From Streptomyces sp. C10-9-1 (GTDB lineage Bacteria > Actinomycetota > Actinomycetes > Streptomycetales > Streptomycetaceae): DNA of 64,000 bases. The translations under genes and the position numbers were made by a program. This document shows positions 1 through 8,982 of this stretch, piece after piece. The notes beneath the pieces are model-generated. The model was not told where the DNA came from. It searched no databases and was given only the letters and a program-made list of their open reading frames with translations. The stretch is taken from positions 1-64,000 of the forward strand of contig NZ_JANHKP010000011.1 of the NCBI RefSeq assembly GCF_024497955.1, given 5' to 3'. The first letter of the stretch is position 1. Every line of letters starts with the position of its first letter.

Positions 1-169
1 TCGGGAGCCTTCCCCGGGGGAGTGTTCCCGGGGGTTGTGTGCGGGGTTCGCGCAGGATTCCGGGCCGGCGTCCGCAGCCGAGCGCGCGACCCCTGCCGCC
101 GGGAAGCGGGAGCCATCCGGGTAAGGTCGGGGGGCATCGTCAGCACGTTCCCCCACAGGAGGCCCTCGG

Positions 170-778
170 GTGGAGGTCCAGGAGACCCGCGTTCAGACCG
201 ACCGGGTCCTCACCATCCCCAACATTCTCAGCATGGCGCGGCTCCTCGGAGTGCCGCTCTTCCTGTGGCTGATCCTTCTCCCCGAGTTCGGCGGTCCGAA
301 GAGCGACGGCTGGGCCCTGCTCGTCCTGATGCTCAGCGGAGTCAGCGACTACCTCGACGGAAAGCTGGCCCGCCGCTGGAACCAGATCAGCAGCCTCGGC
401 CGCATCCTCGACCCCGCCGCCGACCGGCTGTACATCCTGTCCACCCTGGTGGGACTCACCTGGCGGGAGATTCTCCCCCTCTGGCTGACCGTCGCGCTTC
501 TCGCAAGGGAGCTGATGCTGCTGGTCATGGTCGGGATCCTGCGGCGCCACGGATATCCGCCCCCGCAGGTCAACTTCCTCGGCAAGGCGGCCACCTTCAA
601 CCTCATGTACGCCTTCCCCTTGCTGCTCCTGAGTGACGGGTCCGGCTGGCTGGCGTCACTGGCGGCGATTTTCGGATGGGCGTTCGCCGGATGGGGTACA
701 ACACTGTATTGGTGGGCAGGGATCCTCTACGTGGTCCAGGTCCGCCGCCTCGTCAAGGCGGACGCAGCGGCCGATTGA
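170..778 (+). CDS. CDP-alcohol phosphatidyltransferase family membrane protein (PgsA/PIS-like)
   Basis: Membrane enzyme that transfers a phosphatidyl group from CDP-diacylglycerol to an alcohol such as glycerol-3-phosphate or an inositol phosphate. The complete CDP-OH-P signature D-x2-D-G-x2-A-R-x8-G-x3-D-x3-D is visible at about residues 61-90 (DYLDGKLARR then GRILDPAADR), and hydrophobic segments follow. Length, 202 aa, fits the family. The GTG start at 170 has AGGAGG at 157-162, 7 nt upstream. The exact alcohol acceptor cannot be told from the motif. The next gene follows after 113 bp on the same strand. Confidence 0.88.
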   Translation: MEVQETRVQTDRVLTIPNILSMARLLGVPLFLWLILLPEFGGPKSDGWALLVLMLSGVSDYLDGKLARRWNQISSLGRILDPAADRLYILSTLVGLTWREILPLWLTVALLARELMLLVMVGILRRHGYPPPQVNFLGKAATFNLMYAFPLLLLSDGSGWLASLAAIFGWAFAGWGTTLYWWAGILYVVQVRRLVKADAAAD

Positions 779-891
779 CCCCTCCAGAAGCGCAGCCGTG
801 CAGAGTGGCCGGCCGCGGACGCCACCACAGGGTCCTTTCGGACGGGTGCCGTCGGCTGAACCGTCATCTCTTCAAGGAGGACGCTTCCGAC

Positions 892-3387
892 ATGAAGGCC
901 GTCGTGATGGCCGGTGGCGAAGGAACCCGGCTTCGCCCCATGACCTCGAGCATGCCCAAGCCGCTCCTGCCGGTTGCCAACCGGCCGATCATGGAGCACG
1001 TGCTCCGGCTGCTCAAGCGGCACGGACTCACCGAGACCGTGGTGACCGTCCAGTTCCTCGCCTCGCTCGTCAAGAACTACTTCGGCGACGGCGAGGAACT
1101 GGGAATGGAGCTCACATATGCCAACGAGGAGAAGCCGCTCGGTACCGCGGGGAGCGTCAAGAACGCAGAGGAGGCGCTGAAGGACGACGCCTTCCTCGTC
1201 ATCTCCGGCGACGCACTCACGGATTTCGACCTCAGCGACCTGATCGCCTTCCACAAGGAGAAGGGCGCGCTCGTCACGGTCTGCCTCACGAGGGTTCCCA
1301 ACCCCCTGGAATTCGGCATCACCATCGTCGACGAGGAGGGAAAGGTCGAGCGCTTCCTGGAGAAGCCCACCTGGGGCCAGGTGTTCTCGGACACGGTGAA
1401 CACCGGAATCTACGTGATGGAGCCCGAGGTCTTCGACTACGTCGAACCGGATGTCCCCGTGGACTGGTCCGGTGACGTGTTCCCCCAGCTGATGAAGGAG
1501 GGCAAGCCGATCTTCGGCTATGTCGCCGAGGGCTACTGGGAGGACGTGGGCACCCACGAGAGCTACGTGAAGGCCCAGGCCGACGTCCTGGAACGCAAGG
1601 TCGACGTCGAGCTCGACGGTTTCGAGATCTCCCCGGGTGTCTGGGTCGCCGAGGGCGCGGACGTCCACCCCGACGCCGTTCTGCGGGGGCCGCTCTACAT
1701 CGGCGACTACGCCAAGATCGAGCCGGGGGCGGAGATCAGGGAGCACACCGTCGTCGGATCCAACGTCGTCGTGAAGTCGGGGGCCTTCCTCCACAAGGCC
1801 GTCGTCCACGACAACGTCTACCTCGGGCAGCAGAGCAACCTGCGCGGCTGCGTGATCGGCAAGAACACCGACATCATGCGTGCCGCCCGCATCGAGGACG
1901 GCGCGGTCATCGGCGACGAGTGCCTGATCGGCGAGGAGTCGATCGTCCAGGGCAACGTCCGGGTGTACCCGTTCAAGACCATCGAGGCCGGCGCCTTCGT
2001 CAACACCTCGGTGATCTGGGAGTCGCGCGGCCAGGCGCACCTCTTCGGCGCGCGCGGGGTGTCCGGCATCCTCAACGTGGAGATCACCCCCGAGGTGGTC
2101 GTACGCCTCGCCGGCGCCTACGCCACCACCCTGAAGAAGGGGGCCACGGTCACCACGGCCCGTGACCACTCGCGCGGCGCGCGCGCCCTCAAGCGCGCCG
2201 TGATCTCCGCCCTCCAGGCGAGCGCCATCGACGTGCGCGACCTGGAGAACGTCCCGCTGCCCGTGGCCCGCCAGCAGACCGCCAGGGGCAGCGCGGGCGG
2301 CATCATGATCCGCACCTCGCCGGGTGTCCCGGACTCCGTGGACATCATGTTCCTCGACGAGCGCGGAGCGGACCTCTCGCAGGCCCGGCAGCGCAAGCTG
2401 GACCGCGTCTACGCACGCCAGGAGTACCGCCGCGCCTTCCCGGGCGAGATCGGGGACCTGCGCTTCCCGTCGAGCGTCTTCGACTCCTACACCGGCTCCG
2501 TCCTGCGGAGCGTGGACGTCAGCGGCATCGCCGAGTCGGGGCTGAAGGTCGTCATCGACGCCTCCAACGGCAGTGCGGGCCTGGTCCTGCCGAGCCTCCT
2601 CGGCAGGCTCGGTGTGGACGCACTGACGATCAACCCCGGCCTTGACGAGTCGCGGCCCACGGAGTCGGCCGACGCCCGGCGCTCCGGACTGGTGCGGCTC
2701 GGCGAGATCGTCGCCTCGGCACGGGCCGCCTTCGGCGTCCGCTTCGACCCCGTCGGCGAGCGGCTGTCCCTCGTCGACGAGCAGGGGCGGATCGTCGAGG
2801 ACGACCGGGCCCTGCTGGTGCTGCTCGACCTCGTGGCGGCGGAGCGGCGCAGCGGCCGGGTGGCCCTGCCCGTCACCACCACACGGATCGCCGAGCAGGT
2901 CGCCGCCTACCACGGCACCCAGGTGGAGTGGACGACGACCTCGCCCGACGACCTGACCCGGGTGGGCCGCGAGGAGTCCACGATCTTCGGCGGCGACGGG
3001 CGGGGCGGCTTCATCGTCCCCGAGTTCAGCTCGGTCTTCGACGGGTCGGCCGCGTTCGTCCGCCTCGTGGGCCTGGTGGCGAGGACCCAGCTCACCCTGA
3101 GCCAGATCGACGCCCGGATCCCGCGCGCCCATGTGCTGCGGCGCGACCTGGCCACCCCGTGGGCGGTCAAGGGCCTGGTGATGAGGCGGGTCGTCGAGGC
3201 CGCCGGCGACCGCCGGGTCGACACCACCGACGGCGTGCGGGTCGTGGAGGCCGACGGTCGCTGGGTGATGGTGCTGCCCGATCCCGCCGAGGCCGTGACC
3301 CACCTGTGGGCCGAAGGGCCCGACGACGCGTCGGCGGAGGCGCTGCTCGACGAGTGGACCGCGGTGGTGGACAGCGCCGGTACCTGA
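892..3387 (+). CDS. Mannose-1-phosphate guanylyltransferase-like NTP transferase fused to a phosphomannomutase-like domain
   Basis: 831-aa fusion. Residues 1-235 are a sugar-nucleotidyltransferase (MAGGEGTRLRP at the N-terminus, the nucleotide-binding loop). About 250-370 is a left-handed beta-helix of hexapeptide repeats. About 380-831 is a phosphohexomutase-like domain. The family makes GDP-mannose or a related NDP-sugar from the sugar 1-phosphate. The mutase half looks degenerate: where active enzymes have TASHNP this one has RTSPGV (the Ser kept, HNP lost), the metal loop DxDGDR reads DPVGER, and the GEMSGH-type sugar loop reads GGDGRGG. The ATG at 892 is chosen because AAGGAGG lies at 873-879 and the nucleotide loop begins immediately; a longer frame upstream has no support. 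A strong terminator follows. Confidence 0.88.
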   Translation: MKAVVMAGGEGTRLRPMTSSMPKPLLPVANRPIMEHVLRLLKRHGLTETVVTVQFLASLVKNYFGDGEELGMELTYANEEKPLGTAGSVKNAEEALKDDAFLVISGDALTDFDLSDLIAFHKEKGALVTVCLTRVPNPLEFGITIVDEEGKVERFLEKPTWGQVFSDTVNTGIYVMEPEVFDYVEPDVPVDWSGDVFPQLMKEGKPIFGYVAEGYWEDVGTHESYVKAQADVLERKVDVELDGFEISPGVWVAEGADVHPDAVLRGPLYIGDYAKIEPGAEIREHTVVGSNVVVKSGAFLHKAVVHDNVYLGQQSNLRGCVIGKNTDIMRAARIEDGAVIGDECLIGEESIVQGNVRVYPFKTIEAGAFVNTSVIWESRGQAHLFGARGVSGILNVEITPEVVVRLAGAYATTLKKGATVTTARDHSRGARALKRAVISALQASAIDVRDLENVPLPVARQQTARGSAGGIMIRTSPGVPDSVDIMFLDERGADLSQARQRKLDRVYARQEYRRAFPGEIGDLRFPSSVFDSYTGSVLRSVDVSGIAESGLKVVIDASNGSAGLVLPSLLGRLGVDALTINPGLDESRPTESADARRSGLVRLGEIVASARAAFGVRFDPVGERLSLVDEQGRIVEDDRALLVLLDLVAAERRSGRVALPVTTTRIAEQVAAYHGTQVEWTTTSPDDLTRVGREESTIFGGDGRGGFIVPEFSSVFDGSAAFVRLVGLVARTQLTLSQIDARIPRAHVLRRDLATPWAVKGLVMRRVVEAAGDRRVDTTDGVRVVEADGRWVMVLPDPAEAVTHLWAEGPDDASAEALLDEWTAVVDSAGT

Positions 3388-3396
3388 CGGGCCCCT

Positions 3397-3431
3397 GTGC
3401 CGGGCGGGGCACCGGGTGCCCCGCCCGGCAC
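3397..3431 (+). terminator. Rho-independent-type terminator after the nucleotidyltransferase gene
   Basis: Perfect 16-bp inverted repeat (3397-3412 with 3416-3431) around a 3-nt CGG loop, 10 bp after the stop codon. No U-tract, as is usual in Streptomyces. Confidence 0.85.
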
Positions 3432-3482
3432 TCCACGGGGGCCGTTCGGCGGTGGCGACCGCGACGTGCGACGATGTGCGGC

Positions 3483-4412
3483 ATGTCCCAGCAGCCCCCC
3501 GTTCGGAGCAGTGGTCCCGCACCGCCCGCGCGCCCCGACGCGTCCATGTCGCTGCTGACCAACGTCATGGAGCACAGCCTCGATGACGGCTACGCCGAGG
3601 CGGCCGCGCGCCGGTCGGAGGGCGGCGGCGTCCCCCGTACCCTCAGGGCCCGTCTCGGGCTGGCCCTGGGACTGGTGCTGACCGGCGCCGTCGTCACCGT
3701 CGGCGCCGCGGAGACGCGGATAGCGGCGCCCGTGCTCGCCAAGGAGCGCGAGGAGCTGATCGACAGGGTCCAGGCGCAGACGCGTTCCGTGGGTGAGCTG
3801 GAGCGCACGGTGGAGTCGCTGCGCGAGGACGTCCACGAGCGGCAGCGCAGGGCCCTCAGCTCCTACGACTCCGGTGCGAGCAACCTGGCCGGGCTGCTGG
3901 CCGGCGCGACCGCGGTGGAGGGCCCCGGGGTCACGCTGGTGGTCGACGACGCCAAGGGCACGGGACAGGGGGGCGACGGCCCCCGGGAGAGCAGCGGGTT
4001 CTCCGACACGGGGCGGGTCCGCGACCGGGACCTCCAGCGGGTCGTGAACGGCCTGTGGGAGTCGGGCGCGGAGGCGGTCGCCATCAACGGGCACCGCCTC
4101 ACCGCGCTCTCCGCGATCCGCGCGGCGGGAGACGCGGTGCTTGTGGACAACCGGCCCATGGTGCCGCCGTACACGGTGCTCGCGGTGGGCGACGGCGGGA
4201 ACCTGGCCTCCGCCTTCCAGGACAGCGCCGACGGGCAGTACCTGCAGGTGCTCAAGGAGGACTTCGGCATCCGCACCCGGATCAGCGCCGAAGAGCGGGT
4301 CCGGCTGCCTGCCGCGCCGAGCCTGATCGTACGTACAGCCGAGCCGCAGGCCGCCGGTGCCGATGGGGGCAGCCGGACGGGCGCGGCCGACACAGAGAAG
4401 GACGCATCGTGA
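3483..4412 (+). CDS. DUF881 family membrane-anchored protein
   Basis: About 309 aa. One transmembrane segment near residue 60 (LGLALGLVLTGAVVTVGAA) is followed by a coiled-coil stretch (KEREELIDRVQAQT...) and the DUF881 domain, which includes the characteristic AVAINGHRL segment. Cell-surface or division-associated roles have been proposed for the family, but no reaction is known. It is first in a three-gene cassette: its TGA overlaps the GTG of the Sbp gene, and a second DUF881 gene follows. An in-frame ATG at 3474 is an alternative start; neither start has a strong ribosome-binding site. Confidence 0.82.
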   Translation: MSQQPPVRSSGPAPPARPDASMSLLTNVMEHSLDDGYAEAAARRSEGGGVPRTLRARLGLALGLVLTGAVVTVGAAETRIAAPVLAKEREELIDRVQAQTRSVGELERTVESLREDVHERQRRALSSYDSGASNLAGLLAGATAVEGPGVTLVVDDAKGTGQGGDGPRESSGFSDTGRVRDRDLQRVVNGLWESGAEAVAINGHRLTALSAIRAAGDAVLVDNRPMVPPYTVLAVGDGGNLASAFQDSADGQYLQVLKEDFGIRTRISAEERVRLPAAPSLIVRTAEPQAAGADGGSRTGAADTEKDAS

Positions 4413-4741
4413 TCGCCGTACTGGGCCTCGTCGTGGGAGTCGTGGTCGGTCTGCTGGTCCGGCCGGAGGTGCCGGCGGTGGTCGAGCCCTACCTCCCGAT
4501 CGCCGTGGTGGCCGCCCTGGACGCCGTCTTCGGCGGACTGCGCGCCATGCTGGACGGCATCTTCGTGGACAAGGTCTTCGTGGTGTCCTTCCTGTCCAAC
4601 GTCGTGGTCGCCGCGCTGATCGTCTTCCTGGGCGACAAACTCGGGGTCGGCGCCCAGCTGTCCACCGGCGTGGTGGTCGTCCTGGGCATCCGCATCTTCT
4701 CCAACGCCGCGGCCATCCGCCGCCATGTCTTCCGGGCGTGA
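4409..4741 (+). CDS. sbp: Small basic protein Sbp (DUF1290), membrane protein
   Basis: 110 aa. Three hydrophobic stretches (IAVLGLVVGVVVGLLV, VVVAALIVFLG, LSTGVVVVLGIRIF) and a basic tail (AAIRRHVFRA) match the DUF1290/Sbp family. It is found between two DUF881 genes in many actinobacteria; its molecular role is not established. The GTG start at 4409 overlaps the upstream stop by 4 nt (GTGA), so it should be translationally coupled. The next gene starts 5 bp after its stop. Confidence 0.85.
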   Translation: MIAVLGLVVGVVVGLLVRPEVPAVVEPYLPIAVVAALDAVFGGLRAMLDGIFVDKVFVVSFLSNVVVAALIVFLGDKLGVGAQLSTGVVVVLGIRIFSNAAAIRRHVFRA

Positions 4742-4746
4742 GGCAC

Positions 4747-5670
4747 ATGAACAGCGACGACCGGCCGAACGAGGGCACGCCGGAGCCCCGTCGGGATCCC
4801 GCACCGGAACCCCGTCGGGATCCCGCACCGGAGCCCGGTCGGGATCCCGCACCGGAATCCCGGCGGGAACCGCTGCCGCCCCTGGCCCCGCCCCCGCCGC
4901 CGAGCGCGGAACCGGAGGACGGCCGGGCCGCCGCGGAGGCGGAGGAGCGGAGCACCGGGCGCCGGAGGCTGGGTGAGGCCCTGTGGCCGCCGCGCGTGAC
5001 GCGTGCCCAACTCATCGTCGCGGTGCTGCTGTTCGTGCTGGGGCTGGGCCTGGCCATCCAGGTACGCTCCAACAGCGACGAGAGCGCGCTGCGCGGGGCC
5101 CGCCAGGAGGACCTGGTGCGCATCCTCGACGAGCTCGACAACCGCACCCAGCGCCTCCAGGACGAGAAGCAGAGCCTGGAGGAGCAGCGCACCGAGCTGG
5201 AGAACAGTTCGGACCAGGCGGAGGAGGCGCGCAAGCAGCTCCGGCAGAAGGAGCAGCAGCTCGGCATCCTGGCCGGTACGGTGGCGGCCCAGGGGCCGGG
5301 CATCACGCTCACGATCGGCGACCCCTCGGGGACGGTGGAGCCCGACAGGCTGCTGGACACCGTGCAGGAGCTGCGTGCGGCCGGGGCGGAGGCGATCCAG
5401 GTCAACGGGGTCCGGGTGGTGGCGGGGACCTACTTCTCCGGCACCGCCGGCGCCGTCGAGGTGGACGGCGAGCGGATCAGCGCGCCGTACACCTTCCGGG
5501 CCATCGGCAAGCCGGAGGACCTGGAGCCTGCGCTGAACATCCCCGGCGGTGTGGTGCAGACCTTGGAGAAGGAGCAGGCCACGGCTACCGTGGCTCGTTC
5601 GGAGAAGATCGTCGTGGACGCCTTGCGACCGGCGGAACCGCCTGACTACGCTCGGTCGTCATCGCAGTGA
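4747..5670 (+). CDS. DUF881 family membrane-anchored protein with proline-rich repeat N-terminus
   Basis: 307 aa, paralogue of the DUF881 protein two genes upstream. The N-terminal ~75 residues are cytoplasmic and low-complexity, with an octapeptide of the form PEPRRDPA repeated three times (encoded by a 24-bp tandem repeat). A transmembrane helix (LIVAVLLFVLGLGLAIQV, about residues 91-108), a coiled coil (QRLQDEKQSLEEQ...) and the DUF881 domain with AIQVNGVRVV follow. Start ATG is 5 bp after the Sbp stop. Confidence 0.82.
   Translation: MNSDDRPNEGTPEPRRDPAPEPRRDPAPEPGRDPAPESRREPLPPLAPPPPPSAEPEDGRAAAEAEERSTGRRRLGEALWPPRVTRAQLIVAVLLFVLGLGLAIQVRSNSDESALRGARQEDLVRILDELDNRTQRLQDEKQSLEEQRTELENSSDQAEEARKQLRQKEQQLGILAGTVAAQGPGITLTIGDPSGTVEPDRLLDTVQELRAAGAEAIQVNGVRVVAGTYFSGTAGAVEVDGERISAPYTFRAIGKPEDLEPALNIPGGVVQTLEKEQATATVARSEKIVVDALRPAEPPDYARSSSQ
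4782..4853 (+). repeat. 24-bp in-frame tandem repeat, 3 copies
   Basis: Three head-to-tail 24-bp units at 4782-4805, 4806-4829 and 4830-4853 (1-3 mismatches between units), plus a decayed fourth from 4854. They encode the PEPRRDPA octapeptide repeat of the second DUF881 protein. Length polymorphism between strains is likely. Confidence 0.9.
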
Positions 5671-5860
5671 AGCGGGGGAACATGGGGGCTGCCGGACCAG
5701 GGCAGTGGAGTTCAGGGGGGCGGCGCGCCGGATCGGCGGCGCGTGGTGGAAACTGTCGGGTGGTCACGGACGTTGAGAAGGTGTCCGGGTCGGCAGGTGT
5801 GGTTGTTCAGGGTTCGTCCTGCCCCACGGGCGGGTCTATTTCGGTCAAGGGGAAACGCCC

Positions 5861-6688
5861 GTGAAGTTGTTTGGGAAGTTGTTCGGCAAGAGCGCGCGCG
5901 AGGACGGCGACGCCCGGCACCGCGCGCCGCGTCACGGCCAGGCCGAGGAGCAGGGCGGTGACCGTCCGCTGTTCCGCGACGAGATCGCCACCGGCGACCA
6001 TTCCGGTGGACGGGGCGCGTCGTCTGTTGACCCTGCCGGTGCAGGCCGCATAGGTTTCGGGGAACCATCACGTACGGGTGGAGGGTTCGCCCCGGACCCG
6101 TACGCGACCGACCCCCACGCGGGGCAGCCGCGGCAGGAGGAACCGTCCATGGCGGGCTTGCCGGTTTGTACGAGGTGCGGCCACCAGAACACCGAGGCCG
6201 CCCGGTTCTGCTCCCAGTGCGGTGCGCCGCTGCGCGGCGGGGTGCCCGCCGAGCGGGCCTCGGAGACCACGTCGACGATCTCGATCTCCGGGATCGAGGC
6301 GTACGACTCCGAGACCACCGGCCAGACCGCGCTGCCCGCGCTCTCCCCGGAGGCCCAGGCCGCGGTGGACGCGCTGCCGCAGGGCTCGGCCCTCCTGGTG
6401 GTGCGCCGCGGCCCGAACTCGGGCAGCCGCTTCCTCCTGGACGGCGAGCTGACGACGGCCGGGCGCCACCCGCAGAGCGACATCTTCCTGGACGACGTGA
6501 CGGTGTCCCGTCGTCATGTGGAGTTCCGCCGCGGTGCGGACGGCCACTTCACCGTCTCCGACGTCGGCAGCCTCAACGGCACCTACGTCAACCGCGAGCG
6601 GATCGACTCCGTCCCGCTGTCCAGCGGCGACGAGGTCCAGATCGGCAAGTACCGGCTGGTCTTCTACGGGAGCCAGCGGGGCGTCTGA
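5861..6688 (+). CDS. GarA/OdhI-like FHA-domain signalling protein with zinc ribbon
   Basis: 275 aa. Residues 1-97 are low-complexity. A zinc ribbon follows (C103, C106, C117, C120), then an ETTS motif at 135-138, then the FHA domain (about 180-270) with the phosphothreonine-binding signature GRHPQSDIFLDDVTVSRRH and SLNGTYVN. In GarA/OdhI the ETTS threonines are phosphorylated by PknB/PknG-type kinases, and the protein then binds its own FHA domain, releasing the enzymes of 2-oxoglutarate metabolism. The same role is inferred here. GTG at 5861 has a weak GGGGAA site. An internal ATG at 6149 (Met97) has AGGAGG 9 nt upstream and would give a 179-aa form close to mycobacterial GarA in size. Followed after 18 bp by a MerR gene. 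Confidence 0.85.
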   Translation: MKLFGKLFGKSAREDGDARHRAPRHGQAEEQGGDRPLFRDEIATGDHSGGRGASSVDPAGAGRIGFGEPSRTGGGFAPDPYATDPHAGQPRQEEPSMAGLPVCTRCGHQNTEAARFCSQCGAPLRGGVPAERASETTSTISISGIEAYDSETTGQTALPALSPEAQAAVDALPQGSALLVVRRGPNSGSRFLLDGELTTAGRHPQSDIFLDDVTVSRRHVEFRRGADGHFTVSDVGSLNGTYVNRERIDSVPLSSGDEVQIGKYRLVFYGSQRGV

Positions 6689-6706
6689 CCCGTCAAGGGG
6701 AAGGTA

Positions 6707-7450
6707 ATGCTGCGCACACCCCCAGGCGGTGCCGGCCACGGCACCGCCGCACCGGGCGACCGTCCGATGAGCATCGGAGCGGTGCTCACCCGGCTGCGGG
6801 ACGAGTTCCCCGAGGTGACGATCTCCAAGATCCGCTTCCTGGAGGCCGAGGGGCTCGTGGAGCCCAGCAGGTCCCCGTCCGGGTACCGCAAGTTCAGCCC
6901 CCAGGACGTGGAGCGGCTGGCACTGGTCCTGCGGATGCAGCGGGACCACTACCTTCCCCTGCGGGTGATCCGCGAGCAGCTGGACGCCCTGGAGCGCGGC
7001 GAGCAGCTGCAGCTGCCGCCGGGCCCCGCCCCGGGCGAATCCACGGAGGAGCTGTGGGAGCCGGGGGCCGAGGAGCCCACCGTGCGCAGGGTCGGCCGGG
7101 CCGAGCTGCTGGCCGCGTCGGGCGCGGGCGAGGAGGAGCTGGCCGAGTGGGAGTCCTACGGTCTGGTGACGCCGGACGGGGACGGCGGCTATCCCGCCGA
7201 GGCCGTCACCGTCGCACGGCTCGTGGCCGATCTCGGCAGGTTCGGGCTGGAGCCCCGCCACCTGAGGGCCATGCGGGCGTCGGCGGAGCGTGACGCCGGA
7301 CTGGTGGAGCAGGTCGTCGCGCCGCTGCGCCGTCACCGCAATCCGCAGACCAGAGCCCATGCGGAGGCCACCACCAGGGAGCTCGCGGCCCTGTCCGTAC
7401 GGCTGCACGCGGCCCTGGTGCGCAGTGCCCTCGGGATCCGCTCGACCTGA
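6707..7450 (+). CDS. ftsR: MerR-family transcriptional regulator, FtsR-like
   Basis: 247 aa. An N-terminal winged-helix MerR domain (SIGAVLTRLRDEFPEVTISK, then FLEAEGLVEPSRSPSGYRKF) is followed by a helical C-terminal half. The sequence and its place directly after a GarA-like gene and before a DUF151 nuclease match actinobacterial FtsR (Rv1828 homologue), an activator of ftsZ in Corynebacterium. Start ATG lies after AAGGGGAAGG. The symbol rests on family and synteny. Confidence 0.75.
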   Translation: MLRTPPGGAGHGTAAPGDRPMSIGAVLTRLRDEFPEVTISKIRFLEAEGLVEPSRSPSGYRKFSPQDVERLALVLRMQRDHYLPLRVIREQLDALERGEQLQLPPGPAPGESTEELWEPGAEEPTVRRVGRAELLAASGAGEEELAEWESYGLVTPDGDGGYPAEAVTVARLVADLGRFGLEPRHLRAMRASAERDAGLVEQVVAPLRRHRNPQTRAHAEATTRELAALSVRLHAALVRSALGIRST

Positions 7451-7503
7451 TCTTGACCCGGCCCGACTACCCAAACCCGGCGCGGACGTCCTAGGGTTGC
7501 TGT

Positions 7504-7977
7504 GTGAATGAGCTCGACGTTGTGGGTGTCCGGGTCGAAATGCCCTCGAACCAGCCGATCGTGCTCCTGCGCGAAGTGGGAGGCGACCGGTACCTCCCCA
7601 TCTGGATCGGTCCGGGTGAGGCCACGGCCATCGCCTTCGCGCAGCAGGGCATGGCCCCCGCCAGGCCGCTGACCCATGATCTCTTCAAGGACGTGCTCGA
7701 GGCCGTGGGCCAGGAGCTGACCGAGGTCCGTATCACCGACCTGCGCGAAGGCGTCTTCTACGCGGAGCTGGTCTTCGCCAGCGGTGTCGAGGTCAGTGCC
7801 CGTCCGTCCGACGCCATAGCGCTCGCCCTGCGCACCGGGACGCCGATCTACGGCAGCGACGGTGTCCTCGACGACGCGGGAATCGCGATCCCGGACGAGC
7901 AGGAGGACGAGGTCGAGAAGTTCCGCGAGTTCCTCGACCAGATCTCGCCCGAGGACTTCGGCAGCAGCAACCAGTGA
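7504..7977 (+). CDS. Bifunctional nuclease family protein (DUF151)
   Basis: 157 aa covering the whole BFN/DUF151 domain: MNELDVVGVRVE at the start, LPIWIGPGEATAIAF in the middle, SARPSDAIALALRTGTPIY near the end, and an acidic tail. Plant members have DNase/RNase activity; the bacterial function is not settled. GTG start at 7504. It lies between two MerR-family genes, a conserved actinobacterial arrangement. Confidence 0.85.
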   Translation: MNELDVVGVRVEMPSNQPIVLLREVGGDRYLPIWIGPGEATAIAFAQQGMAPARPLTHDLFKDVLEAVGQELTEVRITDLREGVFYAELVFASGVEVSARPSDAIALALRTGTPIYGSDGVLDDAGIAIPDEQEDEVEKFREFLDQISPEDFGSSNQ

Positions 7978-8245
7978 TCCCGGGAACGCGCCCGTGCGGA
8001 CGGCCGGCCGGCGCGCCGCGGACGGCGGCCCGTGTTCACGCGGGGTGACGGCGGCGCGGGGTCCTGTCGACGGTCGGTGACGGGAGTGGTGGGGCCCGTG
8101 ACCATTCGGCCAGCTTTTCCCGGTCCCGGGTCACGGCAAACCACTCCCAGGGTGACTATCACCCGGCGTGGCGAGTGTGGCGATCGTTGACGGGCCCCGG
8201 GCGACTCCCTACCGTCGTGGTGGCAGGTCAAGGACGGAGGTCGGC

Positions 8246-8842
<597 letters not shown>

Positions 8843-8982
8843 GGCCCCTCCGGTCCCCCGCCTCCGGCCCGGCCGCCCCGCAGCGCCCTCCGTCACCCGT
8901 CCGGCGGTACGCGGCCGGTTCCGTGTCCGGCGCCGCGGACACCCCGGCGCGGCTGTCGGTGCGGTAGGGCAGCATCGGGGGT

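Noticed and set aside
727..3522. 931-aa minus-strand open frame
   Set aside because: It is antisense to the clearly coding nucleotidyltransferase gene, and its composition (His/Asp/Gly-rich) matches a shadow frame in high-GC DNA.
2907..5405. 832-aa minus-strand frame over the DUF881-Sbp cassette
   Set aside because: Low-complexity Ser/Arg translation with no family features; the + strand genes here have strong support.
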